Assembly: GCA_029939535.1 (NCBI GenBank)
Contig: JAOZST010000129.1
Coordinates: 1-10,884 of the forward strand
DNA from: NBML01 sp029939535
GTDB taxonomy: Bacteria > Desulfobacterota > Desulfobacteria > Desulfobacterales > Desulfobacteraceae
Direction: 5' to 3'
Length of the DNA: 10,884 bases
A program made the position numbers and the translations under genes. Of the stretch, positions 1 to 5,605 are shown piece after piece. Each line of letters begins with the position of its first letter. The stretch's first letter is position 1. A model generated the notes under the pieces. The model was not told where the DNA came from and did not search any database. It saw nothing but the letters and a program-made list of their open reading frames with translations.

Positions 1-102
1 AAGAATAATAAAAAGAGCGATTGTCATAATGCTGCCTAACAAAAGCAGTTTGCCCTCAATTGTTTGAAATAAATTTTGTTTCATTTTCGTATGGCTATTC
101 AT
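1..102 (-). CDS. Partial N-terminus of an unidentified membrane-anchored protein
   Basis: An open frame begins with ATG at 102 on the minus strand and runs for 34 codons without a stop to the window edge. A second in-frame ATG lies at 84 and could be the true start. The peptide has a short basic, polar head followed by a strongly hydrophobic stretch from about residue 18 onward (KLLLLGSIMTIALFIIL), which looks like a first transmembrane helix. Such a short cytoplasmic head plus a single helix is typical of sensor kinases, chemotaxis receptors or GGDEF proteins, but nothing visible decides among these. Neither ATG has a strong Shine-Dalgarno sequence. A good promoter candidate lies upstream at 140-170, which supports this being a real gene start. 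The function is not identifiable from this fragment. Confidence 0.5.
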   Translation of the reverse strand, partial: MNSHTKMKQNLFQTIEGKLLLLGSIMTIALFIIL

Positions 103-139
103 ATGGTGTTTATAAGATAATAATTATTTAAGTAAGACG

Positions 140-170
140 ATCATATAAAGTAAGCAATTAATATTGTCAA
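140..170 (-). promoter_or_regulatory. Candidate sigma70-type promoter for the minus-strand gene at 1-102
   Basis: On the minus strand a perfect TTGACA (-35, 170-165) is followed by TATGAT (-10, 145-140) with a 19-bp spacer. TATATG with a 17-bp spacer is an alternative -10. It lies between the ubiE stop and the start codon at 102 or 84, which would give a short 5' leader. This is seen by eye only. Confidence 0.5.
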
Positions 171-192
171 GGAGCTGTAAATTTGCTGAACC

Positions 193-930
193 TTATTCCT
201 TTGTTCCCACAAACAGGGTAACAATGCCAAAGGTCATTTGTTTAAATCGGATTTGATTGAAACCAGCCGCCCTCATAATTCCTGAAAAGGCCCTGGGACC
301 TGGAAATTTTAATACCGATTCCGGCAGGTAGCTGTAAGCATTGTTGTGTTTGGAAAAAAAAGAACCGATAATGGGAAGTATTTTATTAAAATATCCAAGA
401 TAAATTTGTCGGAAAATTCCTTTTTCAGGAGTGGTCAGTTCAAGGACAACAAGCCTGCCCCCTTTTTTAAGGCATGAGTGGAATTCACGGATGGCACGGT
501 GCCGGTCAATGATATTTCTGATACCAAAGGCAATAAACACAGCATCGAATCTATATTTTTCACCAGACCCTTTACCAGACCCTTTACCAGACCCTTTAAA
601 GGGAAGGTGCAAAGCATCTCCATTTAAAAGGGCAATGTTTGTGTTTTTATTTTTCAACAGTTTTTGCTTGCCAAGGCAGAGCATGCCAAGGGAAAAATCA
701 AGACCAATGATTTCAGCCCTGCCCTTTAACTGGGAACTGATTTCCAGGGCCACATCACATGTGCCGCAGGCCACATCCAGTACATGGCTGCCTTTGGCAA
801 GGCCTGCTGCCCTGACCATCTGGGTGCGCCAGAACGTGTCCTGCCTGAAGCTGAGTAAGCGGTTTAAAAAATCATATCTGGGAGCTATTTTGTCAAACAT
901 CTCTTTGACAAAGTCAAGTTCTTTATTCAT
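193..930 (-). CDS. ubiE: Demethylmenaquinone / ubiquinone methyltransferase UbiE (MenG)
   Basis: SAM-dependent C-methyltransferase for the late methylation of menaquinone (in an anaerobe, demethylmenaquinone to menaquinone); it acts at the cytoplasmic face of the membrane. The 245-residue product matches the family throughout. It has an N-terminal FDKIAPRYDFLNRLLSF signature, the SAM motif VLDVACGTCD (residues 50-59), the acidic end of strand 2 (GLD, 76-78), GDA (104-106), IAFGIRN (133-139), and a C-terminal REFHSCLKKGGRLVVLE signature. The frame extends three codons upstream to a TTG at 939, but AGG sits about 9 nt before the ATG at 930, so ATG is preferred. Two oddities: the SAM loop reads GTC where GTG is usual, and residues 112-123 are three KGSG copies encoded by a 12-bp tandem repeat, inserted where relatives have a short loop. 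It is transcribed divergently from dnaJ. Confidence 0.9.
   Translation of the reverse strand: MNKELDFVKEMFDKIAPRYDFLNRLLSFRQDTFWRTQMVRAAGLAKGSHVLDVACGTCDVALEISSQLKGRAEIIGLDFSLGMLCLGKQKLLKNKNTNIALLNGDALHLPFKGSGKGSGKGSGEKYRFDAVFIAFGIRNIIDRHRAIREFHSCLKKGGRLVVLELTTPEKGIFRQIYLGYFNKILPIIGSFFSKHNNAYSYLPESVLKFPGPRAFSGIMRAAGFNQIRFKQMTFGIVTLFVGTKE
563..598. repeat. Three-copy 12-bp tandem repeat inside ubiE
   Basis: The plus-strand unit ccagacccttta occurs three times without a mismatch at 563-574, 575-586 and 587-598. Read on the coding (minus) strand it encodes KGSG three times, so copy-number change would keep the frame. It lies between the GDA motif and the FDAVFIAFG strand of UbiE. Confidence 0.95.
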
Positions 931-967
931 CGTTGACAACCTGAATTTCTGAATTATTTTATTGTAT

Positions 968-997
968 TTGCCAGGGTTGAGAAATTATCATAATAAT
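968..997 (+). promoter_or_regulatory. Weak candidate promoter for dnaJ
   Basis: TTGCCA (968-973) and AATAAT (992-997) are spaced by 18 bp in the ubiE-dnaJ divergent region and would give a leader of about 80 nt. No CIRCE inverted repeat and no clear sigma32-type element was seen. The match is modest. Confidence 0.3.
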
Positions 998-1010
998 GGC
1001 AGGAATACAA

Positions 1011-1039
1011 ATATAAACAAACCAGATATAAACAAACCA
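1011..1039. repeat. Two-copy 15-bp tandem repeat upstream of dnaJ
   Basis: The 14-base string atataaacaaacca occurs at 1011-1024 and again at 1026-1039, separated by a single g. It lies in the probable 5' leader of dnaJ. Confidence 0.9.
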
Positions 1040-1083
1040 CAACGCTTGGGAACGAGCAAAATTTTGGATTGATTGGGTAGAAT

Positions 1084-2187
1084 ATGACAGAAAAACGTGA
1101 CTATTATGAAATTCTCGGGGTTGCCAGGGATGCTGGAAAATCGGAACTGAAAAAGGCTTACCGCAAGCTGGCCATTAAATTTCATCCAGATAAAAATCCA
1201 GGCAACAAGGAAGCAGAAGATAAGTTTAAAGAAGCTTCTGAAGCCTATGAAGTATTGAATACAGACAGCAAGCGCCAGATTTATGATCAGTTCGGGCACC
1301 AGGGCCTGGAAGGATCTGGCCATTCAGGTCCCAGCGGGTTTGAGGATATTTTTTCAAGTTTTGGCGATATTTTCGAGGATTTTTTCGGATTCGGTGGTGG
1401 TGGAGGCGGTCGTGGAAACCAAGTACGCAAGGGATCTGACCTGCGCTATAATATGACCATTGATTTTATGGAGGCTGCCTTTGGTACTGAAAAAAATATT
1501 TCCATTCCCAGGATGGATAATTGCGGAGACTGCGGGGGATCTGGGTGTAAGCCTGGAACAAGTCCTGAAACCTGTTCCCATTGCCATGGTTCAGGGCAGT
1601 TTATCCAGAGCCAGGGATTCTTTAAGGTAAAGACCACCTGTCCCTATTGCAAGGGCAGGGGAACTATTATTTCAAATCCCTGTGCAAAATGCAGGGGTGC
1701 AGGACGAATTCAGATTACCCGCAAAGTTCAAGTTAAAATTCCAGCCGGGGTTGATGTGGGGTCCAAGTTGAGGCTCACTGGTGAAGGAGAAGCCTCTCCT
1801 GTTCCTGACGGCCCTCCCGGAGATTTATATGTGGTGATCAATGTAAACCCCCACAAGTTTTTTCAGCGGGACAACAATGATATCATCTGTGCCATTGATA
1901 TCTCATTTATCCAGGCAAGCCTGGGAGATGAGATTACCATCCCCACCCTGGTGGGAGAAGAAAAATTTCAAGTGCCCAAAGGGACCCAGTATGGGGATAC
2001 ATTCAGGTTGAGGGGAGAGGGTATTGCTTCCCTTCGGACAGGGAGGCGCGGGGATCAGATCATAAAAGTCATTATTAAAACCCCAACAAAATTGAACCAG
2101 AAACAAAAAGATCTTTTAAAGGAATTTGACAGGCTGGACTCAAATAAAATATCTAATAAATTGAAAAATTTATTTAAAAATCTTTAA
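1084..2187 (+). CDS. dnaJ: Chaperone protein DnaJ (Hsp40)
   Basis: Co-chaperone that delivers unfolded clients to DnaK and stimulates its ATPase in the cytoplasm. The 367-residue protein has the full type I architecture. The J domain (about 4-70) carries HPD at 34-36. A Gly/Phe-rich linker (about 74-112) ends in a run of glycines. The zinc domain has all four CxxCxGxG modules, starting at C147, C164, C186 and C200. The C-terminal substrate-binding beta domains follow (about 210-335), and a Lys-rich tail ends the protein. The length is normal for the family. The ATG at 1084 has only a weak upstream purine stretch. dnaK and grpE are not in the window. A QueD-like gene begins 22 bp after the stop and is probably cotranscribed. 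No key residue is missing. Confidence 0.97.
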   Translation: MTEKRDYYEILGVARDAGKSELKKAYRKLAIKFHPDKNPGNKEAEDKFKEASEAYEVLNTDSKRQIYDQFGHQGLEGSGHSGPSGFEDIFSSFGDIFEDFFGFGGGGGGRGNQVRKGSDLRYNMTIDFMEAAFGTEKNISIPRMDNCGDCGGSGCKPGTSPETCSHCHGSGQFIQSQGFFKVKTTCPYCKGRGTIISNPCAKCRGAGRIQITRKVQVKIPAGVDVGSKLRLTGEGEASPVPDGPPGDLYVVINVNPHKFFQRDNNDIICAIDISFIQASLGDEITIPTLVGEEKFQVPKGTQYGDTFRLRGEGIASLRTGRRGDQIIKVIIKTPTKLNQKQKDLLKEFDRLDSNKISNKLKNLFKNL

Positions 2188-2209
2188 TATATCAGTCAAG
2201 GCGGCATAT

Positions 2210-2593
2210 ATGTTCGAGCTTAAGGTAAAAACACGGTTTGCAGGCGCTCATCAACTCACAATGGTGGGGCATAAATGTGAAAATCTCCATGGACATAATT
2301 GGCAGGTGGAGGTCTGTGTTAAAGGCCCCGAACTAAATTCAGCAGGTGTATTGGCTGATTTCGGTGATATTAAAAAAGCGGTCCGCCAGGTGGTGGACAA
2401 GGAATTGGATCACAAGTATTTAAATGAACTGGAGATGTTTAAAGGACAGCAGCCCACTTCAGAGCGTATTGCCGTTTATATTGCCCAAAGGGTCCAGGCT
2501 CTCCTTGACGAAAGCCTGGATACGGGTCTTCTTGTTTCCAGAGTAATGGCCTGGGAATCAGAGGATGCCTGCGCCACTTATTATATTGATTAG
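2210..2593 (+). CDS. queD: 6-carboxy-5,6,7,8-tetrahydropterin synthase / 6-pyruvoyl tetrahydropterin synthase family (QueD-like)
   Basis: A 127-residue T-fold enzyme of the PTPS/QueD family. QueD converts 7,8-dihydroneopterin triphosphate to 6-carboxytetrahydropterin, the second step toward the 7-deazaguanine precursor of queuosine. The zinc ligands are visible as H14 (FAGAHQL) and H27/H29 (CENLHGHNW), with the catalytic Cys at C23. D67-H68 (ELDHKYLN) is the catalytic Asp/His region, QPTSERIA (81-88) matches the conserved NPTxExxA helix, and E116 in the C-terminal ESEDACATY is the expected pterin anchor. The start ATG at 2210 is preceded by aaggcgg. The gene follows dnaJ after 22 bp and faces the FAD dehydrogenase gene with an 8-bp gap. 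queC and queE are not nearby, so the exact pterin product is assigned by family only. Confidence 0.88.
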   Translation: MFELKVKTRFAGAHQLTMVGHKCENLHGHNWQVEVCVKGPELNSAGVLADFGDIKKAVRQVVDKELDHKYLNELEMFKGQQPTSERIAVYIAQRVQALLDESLDTGLLVSRVMAWESEDACATYYID

Positions 2594-2601
2594 GTTTTTT
2601 T

Positions 2602-3978
2602 TTATTGGAGTTCAAGTATGCGTTTGGCCGGTATAAGCCCTGTTGCTGCAGCTGATACTATATTGCCGGCCACTCCAGGCCCATCCCCTGCCACATACAT
2701 CCCCTTGATCTGGGTCTCCAGGTAATTACTGGTCTCAATCTGGGTGGCAAAGAATTTGATTTCCGGAGCATAGAGAAGGGTCTCATCATTGGAAACCCCT
2801 GGTACCACATAGTTTAACCTCTCAAGACCTTCAATAAGGTTGGTGAGAATCCGTTCCGGAAGAGCCATGGCAATATCTCCGCACACCACATTGGTCATGG
2901 TGGGTTCAATATAACCCTTGGAAATCCGGTTCCATGTGGAGCGCCGTCCCCGCTTGAGATCCCCGAATCTCTGTAGGATCGGTTTTCCACCTCCGATAAT
3001 GGTGGCAAGCCTGCCAATGGATTCTCCGTATGCCTGGTTGTCGGTCACAGGTTCGGTAAGTACAACTTTTGATAAAAAAGCAAAATTGGTGTTGGAAGAT
3101 TTTTTGTCTGAATAGGCATGGCCATTTACACAGACAAAGTCCTTGTAGTTTTCCAGGGAAATAAATCCTCCCTGGTTGGTGCAGAAGGTCCTGGTCTGGT
3201 CATCATAGGTATTGGTCTGGATGAAAAAAGTAGGGTCATAGATTACATTGCAGAGATCATCCATTATATCATTATGGACTTCAACCCGGACACCCACCTC
3301 AATACCCCTTTGACTTAAATTGATTCCGTGTTTCTGGGCAACTGAGGCTACCCAGTTGGCACCGATTCTGCCAGGTGCAAGAATTACATTGGGGGCTTTA
3401 TATTCCCCCTTGTCAGTTATAACACCCTGGACAACACCTTCCTGTTCAATAATGTCAATGACTTCTTCTTTTGTCTTGATTTCAAGTCCTCTGGACTTTA
3501 TATGCTCGGCCATTCCAGCAATGTACCCCGGCAGATTATCAGAGCCCAGGTGTTTTTGTTTGATCAGAAGCAGGTCAATTCCAAATCGTTTGGCTTCTTT
3601 TCTGATCTGTTTGGCTTCTTCCATATTGGTGGGATATACCGGACCATCCATTTTAAACCGGGTAAAGATTTTTTCAGACTCGTTAATGAGTTCCTGGGCT
3701 GAGTTCAGGGACATGAACTGGGTCAGATCAGTTTTTCCCAGCCTGGGTATGAAATTGAGTTTCCCATCTGAATAAAGTCCTGCACCGCCGATACCGGCAA
3801 GAATATTACATGGGTTACATTGGACACATTTCTGGAGATTGTGGTTGGGACATTTTCGTTTTAAAGAGTCTTTGCCTTTTTCCAGTAAAAGAACCTTCAG
3901 ATTTGAGCGCTCTTTTAAATGGTATGCCGCAAAAAGTCCTGCAGGTCCACCGCCTACGATAATTACATCATACTTCAT
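2602..3978 (-). CDS. NAD(P)/FAD-dependent dehydrogenase, COG2509-like
   Basis: A 458-residue flavoprotein of the uncharacterised FAD-dependent dehydrogenase type. The N-terminus has a dinucleotide-binding fold, VIIVGGGPAG (residues 5-14), ending in an acidic strand (LLLEKG). The C-terminus carries the second FAD motif MYVAGDGPGVAGN followed by SAAATG. Between the two lies a Cys-rich segment (C43, C51, C54, C57) directly before GIGGAGLYSDGKLN, a sequence I recall as conserved in this family. Substrate and electron partner are unknown. There is no membrane segment. The start ATG at 3978 has aaggtga upstream, a good ribosome binding site. It is a single gene, divergent from tmk and convergent with queD. 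Confidence 0.88.
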   Translation of the reverse strand: MKYDVIIVGGGPAGLFAAYHLKERSNLKVLLLEKGKDSLKRKCPNHNLQKCVQCNPCNILAGIGGAGLYSDGKLNFIPRLGKTDLTQFMSLNSAQELINESEKIFTRFKMDGPVYPTNMEEAKQIRKEAKRFGIDLLLIKQKHLGSDNLPGYIAGMAEHIKSRGLEIKTKEEVIDIIEQEGVVQGVITDKGEYKAPNVILAPGRIGANWVASVAQKHGINLSQRGIEVGVRVEVHNDIMDDLCNVIYDPTFFIQTNTYDDQTRTFCTNQGGFISLENYKDFVCVNGHAYSDKKSSNTNFAFLSKVVLTEPVTDNQAYGESIGRLATIIGGGKPILQRFGDLKRGRRSTWNRISKGYIEPTMTNVVCGDIAMALPERILTNLIEGLERLNYVVPGVSNDETLLYAPEIKFFATQIETSNYLETQIKGMYVAGDGPGVAGNIVSAAATGLIPAKRILELQ

Positions 3979-4015
3979 AATTCACCTTATTATTTGTTAA
4001 TTGAGATTGGCCCTT

Positions 4016-4046
4016 ATTAAATAGACTTGTTTTAAGGGGATATCAA
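4016..4046 (-). promoter_or_regulatory. Candidate promoter for the FAD dehydrogenase gene
   Basis: On the minus strand TTGATA (4046-4041) is followed by TTTAAT (4021-4016) with a 19-bp spacer, ending 37 bp before the start codon. The spacer is long, so this is a tentative call. Confidence 0.33.
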
Positions 4047-4087
4047 GCTTCTTTTGGGGCAGGAAAACTTTTATGGTGATCTTCGTC

Positions 4088-4116
4088 TTGCCAATGATTT
4101 CCCGGGCTGATATAAA
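4088..4116 (+). promoter_or_regulatory. Candidate sigma70-type promoter for tmk-DUF3842-cooT
   Basis: TTGCCA (4088-4093) and TATAAA (4111-4116) are separated by an ideal 17 bp. They lie in the 184-bp divergent region, with the predicted start of transcription about 40 bp before the tmk start codon. Confidence 0.5.
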
Positions 4117-4162
4117 AATCTTTTATGATTATACAAAGGCATAAGCCCATTGGGGTTGAAAA

Positions 4163-4792
4163 TTGAAAATAGATAATAAAGGCAGATTTATTGTTTTTGA
4201 GGGAATTGACGGATCTGGCAAAAGTACTCAGATTCAATGGATTCATCGTGAATTGGGGAAAAAAAAATATCCGGTAACATCCACATTTGAGCCCACGGAT
4301 GGTCCCATTGGTTCCCTTCTTCGTCAGATGCTGGCGGGAAAGGTTGAAGTGGATCAGCGGACCATTGCCTCTTTATTTGCCGCGGACAGGACCGATCATC
4401 TGGTGAACAGGGAAAAAGGTGTAAAGGCAATGGTGGACCAGGGAAGGGTGGTACTCTGTGACCGATATTATTTTTCTTCCTATGCCTACCACAGCCTTTA
4501 TATGAAAATGGACTGGGTGATCCAGGCCAATGCTTTGAATGTTGAAATACTAAGGCCCGATGCCACCATATTTATTGATGTGGCGCCAGAGACCTGTCTG
4601 GAGAGGATTCGAGCAAATCGTGATTCTCTGGACATGTATGAAAAAATTGACATTTTAAAACAGGTACGAGATAATTATTTTAAGGCCTTTGACAGGCTTG
4701 GGAAAGAAGAAAAGGTTATCATTATTGATGGCAATGATACCCAGGCCCGGGTTGCGGAAAATATCTGGAAACAGATCCAGGAGTTATTGTAA
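4163..4792 (+). CDS. tmk: Thymidylate kinase (dTMP kinase)
   Basis: Phosphorylates dTMP to dTDP with ATP, an essential step of dTTP supply. The 209-residue length is typical. The P-loop is GIDGSGKS (residues 14-21) within IVFEGIDGSGKST. FEPTDGPIG (42-50) corresponds to the substrate-binding REPGGTxxG segment of standard enzymes, here in the EPT variant. FAADRTDH (72-79) and DRYYFSSYAYH (100-110) are the conserved helix and the DRY motif. RANRDSLDMYE (150-160) is the LID region. The start is a TTG at 4163, supported by the upstream gggg about 7 nt away; no in-frame ATG precedes the P-loop. It appears to lead a three-gene unit with a DUF3842 gene 52 bp downstream and cooT after that. A different deoxynucleotide kinase is possible but less likely. 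Confidence 0.9.
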   Translation: MKIDNKGRFIVFEGIDGSGKSTQIQWIHRELGKKKYPVTSTFEPTDGPIGSLLRQMLAGKVEVDQRTIASLFAADRTDHLVNREKGVKAMVDQGRVVLCDRYYFSSYAYHSLYMKMDWVIQANALNVEILRPDATIFIDVAPETCLERIRANRDSLDMYEKIDILKQVRDNYFKAFDRLGKEEKVIIIDGNDTQARVAENIWKQIQELL

Positions 4793-4844
4793 GGTAAAAA
4801 AACAATTTTAAAAACAGGTTGAAATTTTCAGGCAAAGGCATGTT

Positions 4845-5273
4845 ATGGATAAATTCAAAATCAATAAAATCTGCATCATTGACGGTCAGGGCGGGGGGAT
4901 CGGATCAGCCGTCATCAAACGCCTTAAAGAGCGGTTTAATGAAAAAATTGAAGTTATTGCCCTTGGTACCAATGCCATTGCCACGGCCCAGATGCTTAAA
5001 GCAAGGGCAAATAAAGGTGCCTCGGGCAGTAACGCCATTGTACAGACTGTTAAAATGGCAGATGTGATAATAGGTCCAGTGGGCATTGTCATGCCCCATT
5101 CCATGATGGGGGAGGTTACCCTGGAGATGGCAGAAGCCGTCTGCCTTTCCAGGGCCAGAAAAATCCTTCTGCCCCTGAGCCAGGAAAATATCTCCATTGT
5201 TGGTCTTACCGGGCTGCCCCTGCCCCAGCTGGTGGATGAGCTTATTGATATTCATTTGTCGTTTTTAAATTAA
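4845..5273 (+). CDS. DUF3842 family protein, Rossmann-like, function unknown
   Basis: A 142-residue cytoplasmic protein that I recognise as DUF3842. It opens with a beta strand and a glycine-rich loop, CIIDGQGGGIG (residues 10-20), resembling a dinucleotide- or phosphate-binding Rossmann turn. It then shows GTNAIATAQM (41-50), GASGSNAIVQT (58-68), a GPVGIVMPHSMMGE segment (77-90), and a strand-turn KILLPLSQENISIVGL (106-121). The pattern of conserved Gly, Asn, Met and Glu suggests a small nucleotide- or cofactor-binding enzyme or sensor, but no reaction is known to me. The ATG at 4845 is preceded by aaagg. The next gene, cooT, starts 14 bp after the stop with its own strong ribosome site, so the two are almost certainly cotranscribed. 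The context points to a nickel or carbon monoxide dehydrogenase link, which is inference only. Confidence 0.85.
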   Translation: MDKFKINKICIIDGQGGGIGSAVIKRLKERFNEKIEVIALGTNAIATAQMLKARANKGASGSNAIVQTVKMADVIIGPVGIVMPHSMMGEVTLEMAEAVCLSRARKILLPLSQENISIVGLTGLPLPQLVDELIDIHLSFLN

Positions 5274-5287
5274 GGAGTAAAACAACC

Positions 5288-5476
5288 ATGTGTGAAGCAA
5301 ATGCTTATATTCTGGAAGAAGGTCGGGAAACACTTTTAATGGAAGCAGTGGACAGGGTTGAACCTGATGAGGATGGAATCCGTCTGATATCTATTTTTGG
5401 TGAGCAGAAATTTATTAAGGGAGGAATTGATTCCCTTTCCCTGGTGGATCATAAGGTGTTTATCAAGCCCCAATAG
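5288..5476 (+). CDS. cooT: CooT family nickel-binding protein
   Basis: A 62-residue protein matching the CooT family: it begins Met-Cys (C2), then an acidic segment, and ends with FGEQKFIKGGIDSLSLVDHKVFI. In Rhodospirillum rubrum CooT is a small SH3-like homodimer that binds Ni(II) through the N-terminal Cys2 and is implicated in nickel supply to carbon monoxide dehydrogenase. The key C2 is present here and the length is close to the known protein. The start ATG at 5288 has aaggag upstream at good distance. No CODH gene (cooS) and no cooC or cooJ lies in the window, so the client enzyme is not shown. It is the last gene of the tmk-DUF3842-cooT run. Confidence 0.87.
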   Translation: MCEANAYILEEGRETLLMEAVDRVEPDEDGIRLISIFGEQKFIKGGIDSLSLVDHKVFIKPQ

Positions 5477-5492
5477 ATAAAATAAAATAGAT

Positions 5493-5538
5493 AAAAAAAA
5501 TGCAGGCAATGGATAAAGTTGCGATACTATTGCCTGCA
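5493..5538 (-). terminator. Rho-independent terminator of the nfnAB operon (possibly bidirectional)
   Basis: Perfect 10-bp arms tgcaggcaat (5501-5510) and attgcctgca (5529-5538) enclose an 18-nt loop. On the minus strand the hairpin is followed directly by eight T (5500-5493), a classic intrinsic terminator about 65 nt past the nfnB stop. On the plus strand, after cooT, the T-tract is weaker and more distant (5549-5555), so termination in that direction is less certain. Confidence 0.65.
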
Positions 5539-5573
5539 GTAATCTTTGATGTTTTTCCAGGCTGTTTTTTTTG

Positions 5574-5605
5574 CCAGGCCAGGTTTTTACCAGGCCAGGT
5601 TTTTA
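5574..5605. repeat. Two-copy 16-bp tandem repeat across the nfnB stop codon
   Basis: The unit ccaggccaggttttta is repeated perfectly at 5574-5589 and 5590-5605. The second copy contains the nfnB stop codon (5603-5605), and the first holds an identical but out-of-frame TAA. More degenerate ccaggc-T-run segments continue toward 5557. Confidence 0.9.

Noticed and set aside
431..952. Plus-strand 173-codon open frame opposite ubiE
   Set aside because: It is a shadow of ubiE. The minus-strand product matches a known family end to end.
2594..2603. T-run after queD as a terminator
   Set aside because: There are nine T, but no inverted repeat immediately upstream on either strand, so it is not called as an intrinsic terminator.
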